Shown here piece by piece: positions 1-9,455 of a DNA stretch of 64,000 bases. Origin of the DNA: Saccharothrix longispora (GTDB lineage: Bacteria; Actinomycetota; Actinomycetes; Mycobacteriales; Pseudonocardiaceae); assembly GCF_030852425.1 (NCBI RefSeq), contig NZ_NSDM01000017.1, positions 1,899 through 65,898 on the forward strand, written 5' to 3'. The position numbers and the translations under genes were made by a program. The notes under the pieces are model-generated. The model had not been told where the DNA came from and did no database searches. It was given only the letters and a program-made list of their open reading frames with translations. Positions within the stretch are counted from its first letter, which is position 1, and each line of letters opens with the position of its first letter.

Positions 1-1
1 C

Positions 2-67
2 CCCGCCCGCGCCGCCGTCACGCTGGCCCGCGAACTCACCCCCGCCGCGCACCCCGCGCAGCACTGA
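2..67 (+). CDS. C-terminal end of an unidentified gene
   Basis: An open frame enters from the left edge and reads 21 codons (ending ...TPAAHPAQH) before TGA. Codon use is like the neighbouring genes, with G or C in nearly all third positions. Too little protein remains to name it. It would be convergent with the hydrolase that follows. It could also be chance open frame, which is common at this GC content. Confidence 0.4.
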   Translation, partial: PARAAVTLARELTPAAHPAQH

Positions 68-133
68 CCTCAGCCGACTCACCCCAGCCGAACCACCCCC
101 AGCCGAACCACCCCTGGGCGACACCCTCAGGCG

Positions 134-976
134 TCACCGCCCCACGGCCTCGTCCCACCGCGCCCGCACCCACTCCACCCAGGACGCGGCCCCCGCCAGC
201 ACCGACAGGTGGCCCTCCTCCTCCGCCACCCACAGCTCCGCCCCCGCGCACCGCCGCGCCAACCACCGCGCGTGCCCCACCGGCACCACGCGGTCCCGAC
301 CACCGTGCACCAGCAGCACCGGCGCCACCACGTCAGCCGGGTCGAACCCCCACTCCGCCACGTACGCCAACTCGTCGTCCACCGCCCCCGACGCGCCCAG
401 CGCGGGCCCCACCACCGACTCGAACCACGCCCACTCCCCCGCCAGCGCCGCCCAGTCCGCCGACGTGAACCCCGGGTCCTGCTCCCCCGCCGACGCCTCG
501 AACGCCGCCTTCGCCGCACGACCCGCCGCCGCCGCGCGCAACGCCGACGCCCCCGATTCGGCCATCCCCGCGAACCAGTCCAGCCCCTCCGCGCCGTACG
601 GGGCCAACCCCGACACCGACACCACGGCCACGACCCGCTCGGGCGACAACGCGCCACAGGCCAACGCGTGCGGACCACCACCCGAGTGCCCCACCACCGC
701 GAACCGGCCCACCCCGGCGGCGTCCGCCACGGCCGCCGCGCACGCCGCCGCCGACGCCACGTCACGCCCCGGCGACGCCGACGAGCCGCCGTACCCGAAC
801 CGGTCGTAGGACAGCCACCGCAGCCCGAACCGCTCGGCGTCCGCGAACGTCGGCGCGGGCGGCGCGCCGACGTTGGGCGTCCCGTGGTGCCACAGCACCG
901 GGAACCCGTCACCTCCCGTGTCGTAGGCGTGCAGCACGGGACCACCGGGCAACTCGACGTCGAATTCGATCATCAC
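134..976 (-). CDS. alpha/beta hydrolase
   Basis: A 280-residue single-domain alpha/beta-hydrolase, probably cytoplasmic because no signal peptide is visible. The oxyanion-side HG is in LWHHGTP near residue 30, the nucleophile elbow is VGHSGGG with Ser98, the acid is probably the Asp of HGGRDRVVP, and the catalytic His is in EEGHLSVL near the C-terminus. The length is normal for the peptidase-S33/epoxide-hydrolase-like group, but the substrate cannot be inferred. The start is GTG with an AGG about 11 bases upstream; the following ATG codon (973) is an equally possible start. It is a single gene, with 130 bases separating it from terC. Confidence 0.85.
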   Translation of the reverse strand: MMIEFDVELPGGPVLHAYDTGGDGFPVLWHHGTPNVGAPPAPTFADAERFGLRWLSYDRFGYGGSSASPGRDVASAAACAAAVADAAGVGRFAVVGHSGGGPHALACGALSPERVVAVVSVSGLAPYGAEGLDWFAGMAESGASALRAAAAGRAAKAAFEASAGEQDPGFTSADWAALAGEWAWFESVVGPALGASGAVDDELAYVAEWGFDPADVVAPVLLVHGGRDRVVPVGHARWLARRCAGAELWVAEEEGHLSVLAGAASWVEWVRARWDEAVGR

Positions 977-1108
977 GGCGTCGAGCCTAATGACGTCTCT
1001 CCTCGGCAGGTTTTCGCTGGTCAGGAGGCGGACGTCGAGTCCGATGTCGCGACAGGGTTATTTTTTGTCCACACTGAAGTTATTGAGCATATGGACCAAT
1101 GGTCCCGA

Positions 1109-2116
1109 TCAGCGCTTCTGCTCGCCCGATCGGGGCTTGCTCGCCCGCAGCGAGCCGGGGTGGGCCTTGGCGGACGGGTCCTTGCGGGTCTTCAGCAGGC
1201 TGGCCACCGTGACGATCGCCAGGACACCGATGATCACGCCCAGGCTGACCGGCGTCGCGATCTCCGGCACGCTCGGCGAGATGTCGACGTGCAGCCAGTG
1301 CAGGATCAGTTTCACGCCGATGAACGCGAGGATGAGCGCCAAGCCCGTCGACAGGTAGACCAGCCGGTCGAGCAGCCCCTTCACCAGGAAGAACAGCGCT
1401 CGCAGGCCGAGCAGGGCGAAGGCGTTGGCGACGAAGACGATGTACGGCTCCTCCGTCACGCCGAACACGGCCGGGATGGAGTCGAGGGCGAACAGCAGGT
1501 CGATGCCGCCGATGGCGACCAGCACGATGAGCAGCGGCGTGCCCACCCGCTTGCCGGCCTCCCTGGTGAACAGCCTGCCGCCGTCGTACTCGGTCGACAG
1601 CGGCAGCAGGCGCCGGGCGGTGCGCACGACCGCGTTGTTCTCCACGTCCGGGTCCTCGTTGCGGTGCCGGAACAGCTGGACCGCGGTGAAGATCAGCAGC
1701 AGGCCGAACAGCAGGAACATGAACGAGAACAGCGACAGCAGCGTCGCGCCGAGCGCGATGAAGGCGGCCCGCATCACCAGCGCCAGCACGATGCCGAACG
1801 TCAGCACCTTGTGCTGGTGCTCCTCGGGCACGGCGAACGTGGTCATGATGATCACGAAGACGAACAGGTTGTCGACCGACAGCGACTTCTCGACGATGTA
1901 ACCGGCGAAGTACTCGGTGCCGAACCCACCCCCGTGTGCCATCGTCAACCACACGCCGAACCCGATGGCGACGAGGATGTAGAACACCGACCAGGCGGTC
2001 GCCTCGCCGAACCCGACCCGGTGGGGCCGCACGGCGGCGAGCACCAGGTCCACCGCGAGCAGCACCACGATCAACCCGATGGTCAAGCCCCAGGTCAGCG
2101 CATCGATCTCCAGCAC
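1109..2116 (-). CDS. TerC family integral membrane protein
   Basis: A 335-residue polytopic membrane protein of the TerC/Alx family, whose members are linked to tellurite resistance and to manganese export. Around eight hydrophobic segments are visible. The two family signatures are present: SVDNLFVF with Asp82 in an early helix, and FALDSIPAVFGV with Asp212 in the second half; both acidic residues lie in the predicted metal pathway. The C-terminus is a basic, polar tail. The start is GTG, preceded by GGAAGG at good spacing. Mn2+ export is the best-supported role for the family, but nothing here proves it. I looked for a yybP-ykoY manganese riboswitch in the leader and did not find a convincing one. 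Confidence 0.93.
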   Translation of the reverse strand: MLEIDALTWGLTIGLIVVLLAVDLVLAAVRPHRVGFGEATAWSVFYILVAIGFGVWLTMAHGGGFGTEYFAGYIVEKSLSVDNLFVFVIIMTTFAVPEEHQHKVLTFGIVLALVMRAAFIALGATLLSLFSFMFLLFGLLLIFTAVQLFRHRNEDPDVENNAVVRTARRLLPLSTEYDGGRLFTREAGKRVGTPLLIVLVAIGGIDLLFALDSIPAVFGVTEEPYIVFVANAFALLGLRALFFLVKGLLDRLVYLSTGLALILAFIGVKLILHWLHVDISPSVPEIATPVSLGVIIGVLAIVTVASLLKTRKDPSAKAHPGSLRASKPRSGEQKR

Positions 2117-2269
2117 CCGTTACCCCGCCTTCCGTTCACCGGTGAGGGTGGCAGCTTCGCAGAAACGGACATAGCCGGGCAAAACGCCCCCCACATCCCC
2201 GCCTCGACTGCCGGAAACCATGCCCGAGGTTCCACTCCCCCGCACGGTCGAAACCCCGCCCGGCGACCG

Positions 2270-2734
2270 TCACGCCCCCGTGGTCGACCCCGGCCGGACG
2301 ATCATCAGCACGGTGACGACGGCCCACAGCACGTTGAACAGGCCGGTGTGCATCGCGAGCCGCGCGGGCCACTTCACGTCCACCTCGACCGGCTCGCGGC
2401 CGAACCCGTCCAGCACGGCCCGCTGGCGCGGCAGCACGGCCAGCACGAGCACGCCCGCCGCGACGGCGGTCAGGGCGATCGACGTGATCAGCCAGGCGTC
2501 ACCGAGCACGTCGAGGCTGCTCGCCGTGAACAGGCCGAACAGCGGCACCGCGATGCCGAGGGCGGCGTAGACGCGGCAGATGCGGTTGAGCGTGCGCAGC
2601 ACCGCGACGTCGCGGTCCGCCCCCGTGGCCAGCGCGCGGCGCGTGGCGGCGGGGAACATGCTCGCCGCCGCGGTCACCGGCCCGATCGCGACGATCGCGG
2701 CCAGCACGTGCAGCGACAACAACAACTTGGTCAT
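2270..2734 (-). CDS. small integral membrane protein (DUF2269-like)
   Basis: A protein of 154 residues that is mostly hydrophobic, with about four membrane segments beginning at MTKLLLSLHVLAAIVAIG. The His in the first segment and the overall four-helix layout resemble the DUF2269 family; this is a resemblance only. An upstream open frame adds 38 polar residues, but the ATG at 2734 places the first membrane helix at the N-terminus as expected (a GTG two codons earlier is possible). It is divergent from the GlxA-type regulator, so the roughly 145 bases between them probably hold promoters for both, and the regulator may control it. Confidence 0.7.
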   Translation of the reverse strand: MTKLLLSLHVLAAIVAIGPVTAAASMFPAATRRALATGADRDVAVLRTLNRICRVYAALGIAVPLFGLFTASSLDVLGDAWLITSIALTAVAAGVLVLAVLPRQRAVLDGFGREPVEVDVKWPARLAMHTGLFNVLWAVVTVLMIVRPGSTTGA

Positions 2735-2879
2735 GATCACGGAGCCAACCGCACCGCCGGCGCGAGCGGTACTGTCCGGACTGCCATCTTCCACCCGATT
2801 CCGGCCAACCACGCCGACCTGCGGGTAGCGCCGGGTGACGCAGGTCAACCGGCTGTCCGGAACCGGTTACCGTGGCCAC

Positions 2880-3836
2880 ATGCACACGGTCGCCGTCCTG
2901 GCCCTGGACCAGGTCATCCCGTTCGACCTGGGCACCCCGCTGGAGGTGTTCACCCGCACCCGCCTGCCCGACGGGCGCACGCCGTACCGGGTCCGCGTGT
3001 GCGCGGCCACCCCCACCGTGAACGCGGGCGCGTTCACCCTCCAGGCCCACTGGGGGCTGGACGCGCTCGCCGACGCGGACACGATCGTGCTGCCCGGCTG
3101 CGCCACCCCCACCGCCCCGCTGGACGACGACGTGCTCCACGCGCTGCGCGCGGCGGCCGCGCGGGGCACCCGCATCGCCTCGATCTGCTCGGGCGCGTTC
3201 ATCCTCGCCGCGACCGGCCTGCTGGACGGCCTGCGGGCGACGACCCACTGGGTGGCCGCGCCCCTGCTGGCCGCGCGCCACCCGGCGGTCGAGGTCGACC
3301 CGGACGTGCTCTACGTGGACAACGGCCAGTTCCTCACCTCGGCGGGTGCGGCGGCGGGCCTGGACCTGTGCCTGCACCTGATCCGCCGCGACCACGGTTC
3401 GGCCGTGGCCGCCGACGCCGCGCGGCTGTCGGTCGTGCCGCTGGAGCGCGAGGGCGGCCAGTCGCAGTTCATCGTCCACGACCCGCCCCCGGTGCCGCGC
3501 GGCGCGACGATGGAACCGCTGCTGGCGTGGCTGGAGGACAACGCGGCGCGGGACCTCGCCCTGGAGGACATCGCCGCGCGGGCGGGCATGAGCACCCGGA
3601 CGCTGAACCGCCGCTTCCGCGAGCAGACCGGCACCACCCCGCTCCAGTGGCTGCTGCGCGCCCGCGTCCGCCGGGCCCAGTACCTGCTCGAAGCGACGGA
3701 CCACCCGGTGGACCGCATCGCCGCCCAGGTCGGGTTCGGCTCCCCCACGGCGTTCCGCGACCGGTTCAAGCGCGTCGTCGGCACCAACCCCGGCGGCTAC
3801 CGGGCGGCGTTCCGCACCGTCCGGGCCCCCGCGTAG
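2880..3836 (+). CDS. GlxA family transcriptional regulator (DJ-1/PfpI + AraC HTH)
   Basis: A 318-residue regulator. Residues 1-185 form a class I glutamine amidotransferase-like DJ-1/PfpI domain with the nucleophile-elbow Cys in SICSGAF (Cys103). Residues about 215-318 carry the two helix-turn-helix motifs of AraC proteins (LEDIAARAGMSTRTLNRRF, then VDRIAAQVGFGSPTAFRDRF). Such proteins bind small metabolites or act without catalysis and control nearby genes. The start was set at ATG 2880, where the DJ-1 fold begins (MHTVAVLALDQV), rather than a weaker start 15 codons upstream. It is divergent from the small membrane protein, which is its most likely local target. Confidence 0.92.
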   Translation: MHTVAVLALDQVIPFDLGTPLEVFTRTRLPDGRTPYRVRVCAATPTVNAGAFTLQAHWGLDALADADTIVLPGCATPTAPLDDDVLHALRAAAARGTRIASICSGAFILAATGLLDGLRATTHWVAAPLLAARHPAVEVDPDVLYVDNGQFLTSAGAAAGLDLCLHLIRRDHGSAVAADAARLSVVPLEREGGQSQFIVHDPPPVPRGATMEPLLAWLEDNAARDLALEDIAARAGMSTRTLNRRFREQTGTTPLQWLLRARVRRAQYLLEATDHPVDRIAAQVGFGSPTAFRDRFKRVVGTNPGGYRAAFRTVRAPA

Positions 3837-3854
3837 GGCGACCGGCCGGCGGCA

Positions 3855-3887
3855 CGGGCGTCGGCGGTGCACGCCTCCCGACGCCCG
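3855..3887. terminator. bidirectional hairpin between convergent genes
   Basis: Ten-base arms CGGGCGTCGG (3855-3864) and CCGACGCCCG (3878-3887) with a 13-base loop lie between the GlxA regulator and the convergent hypothetical gene. There is no T-tract, as is usual in actinobacteria. Confidence 0.6.
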
Positions 3888-3893
3888 GACCGC

Positions 3894-4865
3894 TCAGGCC
3901 CGGTCGAGGGGGATGCGCGCGAGGGCCGGGCCGAGGCCGGCCGCCGGCCAGGCCACGAGCAGGTCGACGACGTCGCCGTGCCGCTCCAGCGCGAACTCCC
4001 GGGCGCACGTCAGCACGTCACCGCCGGAGGAGGACGAACCGCGCAGGGCGTGACCCGTGCGGGCGACACCGCCGTGCAGCACCGCGACGCGCGGCCCCGG
4101 GTCGTCCGCCCCCGACGGGAACGCGGCCGTGACCTCGCGCGCCACGTCGCCGCGGGCCAGGCACTCCAGGTCGAGGGACAACAGGTCGGGGCCGAGGACG
4201 GCGAGCCGGTCGAGCACCAGCACCGCGTGGTCGGCGCGGTGCAGGACCCGTCGCGCCGCGACGACCCGGCCCGGCTCGTCCACCCCGGGCCGGGGGGCGG
4301 CTCCGGGGCGTTCTCCGAAGCCGTGGGCCCCGGACCCGCGGGCAGTCGGCGTGGCGAGCGCGGGCGCGTCCCAGACCGGGGTGGTGCCGCGCGCCACCGC
4401 CTCCCGGTCCGGCAGCGGCAGGGTGACCTCGGCGTCCGGGATGTCGAGCGCCGTCCACGCGATCACCAGTCGGACCTCGTCGAAGAGCGGTGGCAGCCGG
4501 TAGCGGGCCCGGTGGTGCGGCCCGACCTCCCGGTCGCCGCTCTCCGACGACCACGCCACGGGGTGGGCGGGGCGCACGCGGTCGCCGTCGAGCCACCCGA
4601 CGCGCGGGCCGCCCGTGACCGGGACGCCGCCGACCGGGACGTCGCCGCGCCGCTCCCGGACGTCGCGCTGCCGTTCGAGGGCGGTGCGGCGGTCCGCCGG
4701 CCGCCGGACGAGGAGGTCCACGTCCAGCCCGGACGTCCGCGACACCCCGCCGAGCAGGCTGATCGTCGCCCCGGGGTGCCGCACGAGCACGCCACCACCA
4801 TGCGCGGGCACACCCAGCGTCGTCTCCACCGGTCGAGCATCGCGTTCGCCAGAGGCCCCCGGCAA
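3894..4865 (-). CDS. hypothetical protein
   Basis: Up to 323 residues; not recognised. It is rich in Arg, Asp and Gly, has no signal peptide or membrane segment, and contains one aliphatic stretch (VRLVIAWTALDIPDAEVTL) near the middle that may be a beta-sandwich or enzyme core. It begins six bases after the stop of the upstream Ser/Thr kinase, so the two are probably co-transcribed, and it could be a substrate or partner of that kinase. The start is uncertain: TTG 4865 gives the full length, while GTG 4829 would drop 12 poorly structured residues. Codon composition supports coding on this strand. Confidence 0.6.
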   Translation of the reverse strand: MPGASGERDARPVETTLGVPAHGGGVLVRHPGATISLLGGVSRTSGLDVDLLVRRPADRRTALERQRDVRERRGDVPVGGVPVTGGPRVGWLDGDRVRPAHPVAWSSESGDREVGPHHRARYRLPPLFDEVRLVIAWTALDIPDAEVTLPLPDREAVARGTTPVWDAPALATPTARGSGAHGFGERPGAAPRPGVDEPGRVVAARRVLHRADHAVLVLDRLAVLGPDLLSLDLECLARGDVAREVTAAFPSGADDPGPRVAVLHGGVARTGHALRGSSSSGGDVLTCAREFALERHGDVVDLLVAWPAAGLGPALARIPLDRA

Positions 4866-4871
4866 CCGCTT

Positions 4872-5663
4872 TCAGCGACCGCCGAGGGCGCGGGCGCACT
4901 CGGCGGCGCCGGGTCTGCGCCGCACCGACAGGGCCGTCATCAGCAACAGCAGGCGGGTCAGGTCGGCGGGCAGGTCCGGTGGCACGGCGGGCGGCCGGTC
5001 GAGGCGGGCGAACGCGGCGGCCACGGCCCCGCCGCCGTACTCGCGGCGGCCGGTCAGGCACTCCAGCAGCACCAGGCCCAGCGAGTAGACGTCGGCCGGC
5101 GGACCGACCTCCGCGCCGCGCACCTGCTCGGGCGCCAGGTACGCGGCCGAACCGACCACCTGGTCGCGCCGGGTGAGGCGGGTCGTGCCCGGCGCGCGGG
5201 CCAGGCCGAAGTCGGCGAGGTGGGCGTTGCCGCCGGCGTCGAGCAGCACGTTGGACGGCTTCACGTCGCGGTGCACCACGTCCCGCTCGTGGATGTGCGC
5301 CAACGCGTCCGCCAGCCGCGCGCCGAGCGCGCGCACCTCGTCCGGCGGCAGGGGACCGTCCGCGAGCCGGTCGCGCAGCGTCGGGCCGTCGACCAGCCGC
5401 AGCACCACGAACGGCGTGCGACCCGCGGTGCCCGCGTCCTGCACGGACACCAGGGCGGGGTGGTCGAGGCCGGCCAGGGTGCGCACCTCGTGCTGGAAGC
5501 GGCGCCGCGCGGTGGGGTCGTCGCCGAGCGTGAACAGCTTCACCGCGACGAACCGGTCCAGTCGCGTGTCCCAGGCGCGGTGCACGTCGGCCGTGCCGCC
5601 GCTGCCCAGCAGGCCGTCGAACCGGTACCGGCCGGCGAACAGGTCGTCCTCGTACTGCGGCAC
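4872..5663 (-). CDS. soluble Ser/Thr protein kinase
   Basis: A compact 263-residue kinase of the Hanks type that is almost only the catalytic domain. The P-loop is GSGGTADVH, the ATP-binding Lys is in VAVKLF (Lys42), the catalytic loop is HRDVKPSN (Asp133), the metal loop is DFGLAR (Asp151), and the activation segment ends in APEQ. There is no transmembrane segment or sensor domain, unlike the other kinases in this window. GTG 5663 was chosen because AGAAGG lies 8-9 bases upstream and the kinase fold begins at once ([10 protein letters not shown]). It is divergent from the PAS/SpoIIE/HATPase/STAS protein and followed by a hypothetical gene in the same transcript, so it may be part of that signalling group. 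Confidence 0.92.
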   Translation of the reverse strand: MPQYEDDLFAGRYRFDGLLGSGGTADVHRAWDTRLDRFVAVKLFTLGDDPTARRRFQHEVRTLAGLDHPALVSVQDAGTAGRTPFVVLRLVDGPTLRDRLADGPLPPDEVRALGARLADALAHIHERDVVHRDVKPSNVLLDAGGNAHLADFGLARAPGTTRLTRRDQVVGSAAYLAPEQVRGAEVGPPADVYSLGLVLLECLTGRREYGGGAVAAAFARLDRPPAVPPDLPADLTRLLLLMTALSVRRRPGAAECARALGGR

Positions 5664-5811
5664 GCCGCGCACCCTTCTGTCACGGTGATGGGGCGGCGCG
5701 GTGTTCCCGCTGCGCCCGGAACCCAAACCGGCGAACCGGGTTCCGCTTCGGCAAGCCGCAGGCCGAGGCCGTCTCATCCGGGCGCGCCCGAGGGCATAGG
5801 GTCGTCGGATC

Positions 5812-7695
5812 ATGGAGCTCCTGCCGCTGCCCGCCGCGGGCGACCCGGCCGCCGTCGTCGCGTGCTTCGAGGCCCTTCCCGCCGCGGTGTGGGGCTTCGC
5901 CGGACCGGACCTGGTCGTGGTGGCGGCCAACTTCGCCGCGCGGGCGGTGGTCGGCGACCTCCCCGACCCGGTGGGCCGCCCGGCGCGCGAGGGCCTGCCG
6001 GAGGCGGTCGGCCGGCAGCTCCTCGACCTGGTCGGGCAGTGCTACTCGCGGGGCCGCGTCGTGGTCGGCGAGGAGCGGCGGGTGCCCGCCGGTCGGAACC
6101 AGGGCTTCGCGACCATCACCTGCGTGCCCGCGCTGGACGCGGGCGGCGCGGTGAGCGGCGTCGTGGCGCACGTGGTCGACGCGACCGCGCAGGTGCTCGC
6201 CCGCGAACAGGCCGAGCGACGCCACCGGGCCGCGCGCGAGGCGGTGCACGACGTGCAGCGCGCCCTGCTGCCCGAGGCGCTGCCCGTCCTGCCCCGGCTG
6301 CGGCTCGCCGCGCGGCACGTCGCCGCGGCGGACGAGCGGGCCGCCGGCGGCGACTGGTTCGACGCCGTCCCCCTCGGCGACGGGCGGGTCGCGCTGCTCG
6401 TGGGCGACGTCGTGGGCCACGGACCGGGCGCGACGGCGGCGATGGCGGGTCTCCGGGCGGTCGCGCTGCACGCCCTGTGGTCGGGAGCCCCGGTCGAGGC
6501 GGTGGCGGCGCAGCTCGACGCGTTCGCCGCCCGCTCCCGGCCCGCCCGCGCCGCCGCGGTGTGCCTGGTGGAGCTGGACACCGGCACCGGCGAGGTGCGG
6601 GGCGTGAATCGTGCCCACCCGCCCGCGCTCGTCGTGTCGGCCGACGGCGGCACCCGGTTCCTGGCACGCGACCGGCCCGGCGGGCCGCTCGGTGTGGGCG
6701 CGCCGGACAGCGGCGCGTGGCACGACCGGCTGCGGGCCGACGACGTCCTCGTCCTGTACTCCGACGGACTGGTGGAGCGCGAAGGCCGCCCGCTGGGCGC
6801 CGGGCTGACCGCGCTGGCCGAGGTCACCGCGTCCGCGCTCACCGCCGCGGACGGCGGCGCCGCACCGCCGCACCACGCGGCGGACCGGCTGTGCGCCGCC
6901 GCCGTGGACCGCATGGGCTGGCCCGGCCACGGCGACGACGTCACCGTGCTGGTGGCCGAACGGCTGCCCGAGGCCCCGGCGCCGCTGTCCGTGACGCTCG
7001 ACTGCGACCCGGCGAACCTCTCGGTCCTGCGCAGGCGGTTGGCCGACTGGCTCGCCGTGCCCGACGTGGACGAGGACACCGCCTACGCGATCCAGCACTC
7101 CGCGGGCGAGGCCGTCACCAACTCCGTCGAGCACGCCTACGCCCGGGGCGGCGGCGAGGTGCGGGTGACGGCCCGGCTCACCGACCTGGGCGCGGCCGAG
7201 ATCGCGGTGCACGACCGGGGGCGGTGGCGGACCGCGCCCGAGTCGCCCGGCGGGCGCGGGCGCGGGCTCGCCCTGATGCGGCACTTCGCCGACACCGTCG
7301 ACGTGACGTCCTCGGACGGGGGCACGACCGTGCGCCTGCTCGTCCCGATCACCCGACCGGCGCACGTCGACCGGGTGGGGCCGCACGTGGCGCGTGCCCG
7401 CAGCGGGTTCGGCACGGTCCTGGAGCGGTCCGCGAACCCCGTGCTCACCGTCACCGGGCCGGTCGACGCGCACACCGCCGACGCGCTGCGCGTCGCCGTG
7501 CACGAAGCGGGCCGGGGTGGCGCGCTGCCGCTGGTCGTGGACCTCACCGGGGTGACGCTGCTGTCCGGCGCGGGGGTGCGCCTGCTGTACGAGCTCACCG
7601 CCGCGCTGCGCGTGCGGCTCGTCGCCCCCGGCGGCTCGCCCGCGGGACAGGTCCTGTCGCTGACCGGTCTCGCGCACGCCGAGCGGCTCGACTGA
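5812..7695 (+). CDS. PAS-SpoIIE phosphatase-HATPase-STAS multidomain regulator
   Basis: A 627-residue protein joining the parts of a sigma-factor partner switch. Residues 15-125 resemble a PAS sensor. Residues about 145-385 are a PP2C/SpoIIE phosphatase with its metal ligands intact (GGDWFD, VGDVVGHG, LYSDGL, GDDVTVL). Residues about 395-510 are an RsbW/SpoIIAB-like HATPase (SAGEAVTNSVEHAY, then a GRGRGLALM lid). The last 90 residues are a STAS domain. In the STAS domain the usual phosphorylated Ser position reads G in LLSGAGV, so the domain may not be switched by phosphorylation. No membrane helix is present. It probably tunes the phosphorylation state of an anti-anti-sigma factor, such as the STAS protein at 10501. 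Confidence 0.92.
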   Translation: MELLPLPAAGDPAAVVACFEALPAAVWGFAGPDLVVVAANFAARAVVGDLPDPVGRPAREGLPEAVGRQLLDLVGQCYSRGRVVVGEERRVPAGRNQGFATITCVPALDAGGAVSGVVAHVVDATAQVLAREQAERRHRAAREAVHDVQRALLPEALPVLPRLRLAARHVAAADERAAGGDWFDAVPLGDGRVALLVGDVVGHGPGATAAMAGLRAVALHALWSGAPVEAVAAQLDAFAARSRPARAAAVCLVELDTGTGEVRGVNRAHPPALVVSADGGTRFLARDRPGGPLGVGAPDSGAWHDRLRADDVLVLYSDGLVEREGRPLGAGLTALAEVTASALTAADGGAAPPHHAADRLCAAAVDRMGWPGHGDDVTVLVAERLPEAPAPLSVTLDCDPANLSVLRRRLADWLAVPDVDEDTAYAIQHSAGEAVTNSVEHAYARGGGEVRVTARLTDLGAAEIAVHDRGRWRTAPESPGGRGRGLALMRHFADTVDVTSSDGGTTVRLLVPITRPAHVDRVGPHVARARSGFGTVLERSANPVLTVTGPVDAHTADALRVAVHEAGRGGALPLVVDLTGVTLLSGAGVRLLYELTAALRVRLVAPGGSPAGQVLSLTGLAHAERLD

Positions 7696-7826
7696 GGCCC
7701 GCGCCACGCGGAACCCGCAGGTCGACGCGCCGTCTCCCCGCGAAAGGGTGCTCCGGCGGTAGACTCGGGCGGATCAGGAGTCGAGCGTAGCGAGGTGGAC
7801 GGGACCCCGACACGGGTGTCCCACGC

Positions 7827-9455
7827 ATGGTGGAAACGGATCGTCTGGTGCCCTCGGCCGGTGTCGTGCCCGACATCGGCTGGCAGGACGCGCCCTACCC
7901 GGCCGTCCTCGCGGACGGCGACGGCACGGTGCGCGCGCTGAACCGCGCCGCGCACGACCTGTTCCCCGGCGCCGCGATCGGCACGGCGCTGGCCTCGGGC
8001 TGCTCCCCGTGGCTGGCCGACGCCCACGGACAGCCGCGCCCGGTGGCCGGCCCGATCGGCGAGCGCAGCTTCGAGGCGCACCCGGTCGAGCACGACACCG
8101 GCGCGGTCACGTGGTGGCTCGTCGACGACACCGACGCCCGGGTGGCGCGCGAGGCACTCACCATCGAGCGGGAGCGCACGGCGCTGCTCAGCGAGGTGTC
8201 GACGGCGCTGCTGACCTCCCTCAACCCCGAGCGCTGCATGCAGGTCACCGCACGGCTGGCCGCGGACCACCTGGCGGACGCGGCGCTGGTCATCGCGCCC
8301 GGCGGGCGGTCCGACCACCCGGTGGCGCACTGCGTGCGCGGCGGCTCGGCGGTGCACTCCAGGGTCGAGTTCGACCCGGACGACGTGCCCGGCCTGGGCG
8401 AGGCCCTCCAGGGCTTCCCGCCGGTGCCGTCGCGGTGGATCGACCCGGCGTCGGCGCCGTCGTGGCTGCTGCCCGACGGTTTCGGCGAGGTCGGCTCGAT
8501 CGTGGTGACCCCGTTGCCGGGGCACGGCATCCCCGCGGGCGCCCTGGTGCTGCTGCGACGCACCGAGCAGCGCGTGTTCACCGACGACGAAGAGGTGTTC
8601 GCCCGGCTGTTCGCGGCCCGCGCGGGCAACGCGATGTCGGCGGCGCGCATGTTCGCGCAGCAGACGTCGATCACCGAGACGCTGATGCGCGACCTGCTGC
8701 CGCCGACGCTGGACCACGTGGCCGGGGTGGAGTTCGCCGGGCGGTACCGCGCGTCCCAGGCCGCCGAGCGGATCGGCGGCGACTTCTACGACGTGCACCG
8801 GGTCGAGCAGGGCGGGGCGGCCGGCGAGTCCCTCGCCGTGCTGGGCGACGTGTGCGGCAAGGGCCTGGAGGCGGCGGTGCTGACCGGCAAGGTCCGCACC
8901 GCGCTCCAGGCGCTGCTGCCCATGTCCGACGACCACCAACAGGTGCTCGCGCTGCTCAACAACGCCCTGCTCAGCTCGCACCACACGCGGTTCGTGACGC
9001 TCGTGCTCGCCTCGGTGAGCCGCGCCGGGGCGGACGTGCGGCTGCGGCTGACGTCGGGCGGCCACCTGCCGCCGCTGGTCGTGCGCGCGAACGGCGACGT
9101 CGAGGAGGTCGACACGGCGGGCACCCTCGTCGGGGCGCTGCCCGAGGTGCACGCCACGACCGCCGAGGTCGTGCTGGGGCCGGGCGAGACGTGCCTGCTC
9201 TACACCGACGGCATCACCGAGGCCGTCGGTGGGCCGCTGGGCGGCGAGATGTTCGGCGAGGACCGGTTGCGCCGCGTGCTGGGCACGTGCGGCGGGATGC
9301 CCGCGGAGGCGGTGGTGGAGCACGTGCAGATGCTCGCGTCGCAGTGGGTCGGGCCGAACAGCCACGACGACATGGCGGTCCTCGCGATCACCGCGCCGCG
9401 CGGGCAGCACCTGACCGCGGTGGGTGGTCAGAGCCGAGGCCGGTACACGGCATGA
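7827..9455 (+). CDS. PAS/GAF-SpoIIE family protein phosphatase
   Basis: A 542-residue phosphatase of the RsbU/SpoIIE type. Residues 20-110 look like a PAS domain, about 120-275 like a GAF domain, and about 300-525 are the PP2C domain with GGDFYD, LGDVCGKG, LYTDGITEA and HDDMAVL, so all metal-binding Asp positions are kept. The start is ATG with only a weak ribosome site; a leaderless or alternative start cannot be excluded. The stop overlaps the start of the B12-binding protein (ATGA), which in turn overlaps the STAS gene, giving a tightly coupled three-gene operon. The expected reaction is dephosphorylation of the STAS protein, with activity set by the cobalamin protein or the PAS/GAF ligand. 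Confidence 0.93.
   Translation: MVETDRLVPSAGVVPDIGWQDAPYPAVLADGDGTVRALNRAAHDLFPGAAIGTALASGCSPWLADAHGQPRPVAGPIGERSFEAHPVEHDTGAVTWWLVDDTDARVAREALTIERERTALLSEVSTALLTSLNPERCMQVTARLAADHLADAALVIAPGGRSDHPVAHCVRGGSAVHSRVEFDPDDVPGLGEALQGFPPVPSRWIDPASAPSWLLPDGFGEVGSIVVTPLPGHGIPAGALVLLRRTEQRVFTDDEEVFARLFAARAGNAMSAARMFAQQTSITETLMRDLLPPTLDHVAGVEFAGRYRASQAAERIGGDFYDVHRVEQGGAAGESLAVLGDVCGKGLEAAVLTGKVRTALQALLPMSDDHQQVLALLNNALLSSHHTRFVTLVLASVSRAGADVRLRLTSGGHLPPLVVRANGDVEEVDTAGTLVGALPEVHATTAEVVLGPGETCLLYTDGITEAVGGPLGGEMFGEDRLRRVLGTCGGMPAEAVVEHVQMLASQWVGPNSHDDMAVLAITAPRGQHLTAVGGQSRGRYTA

Noticed and set aside
1093-1105. GGACCA-A-TGGTCC palindrome at the end of terC
   Set aside because: The arms are short and it lies within 16 bases of the stop; it may be a weak terminator, but nothing separates it from chance.
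2117-2269. Possible yybP-ykoY manganese riboswitch before terC
   Set aside because: I could not find the conserved CTACC/TCGG and GGGGAG elements in the right order; only a normal ribosome site is clear.
209-7790. Two very long plus-strand open frames of about 1300 codons
   Set aside because: Both cross real genes on either strand, give Arg/Pro-rich translations without domains, and have no ribosome site.
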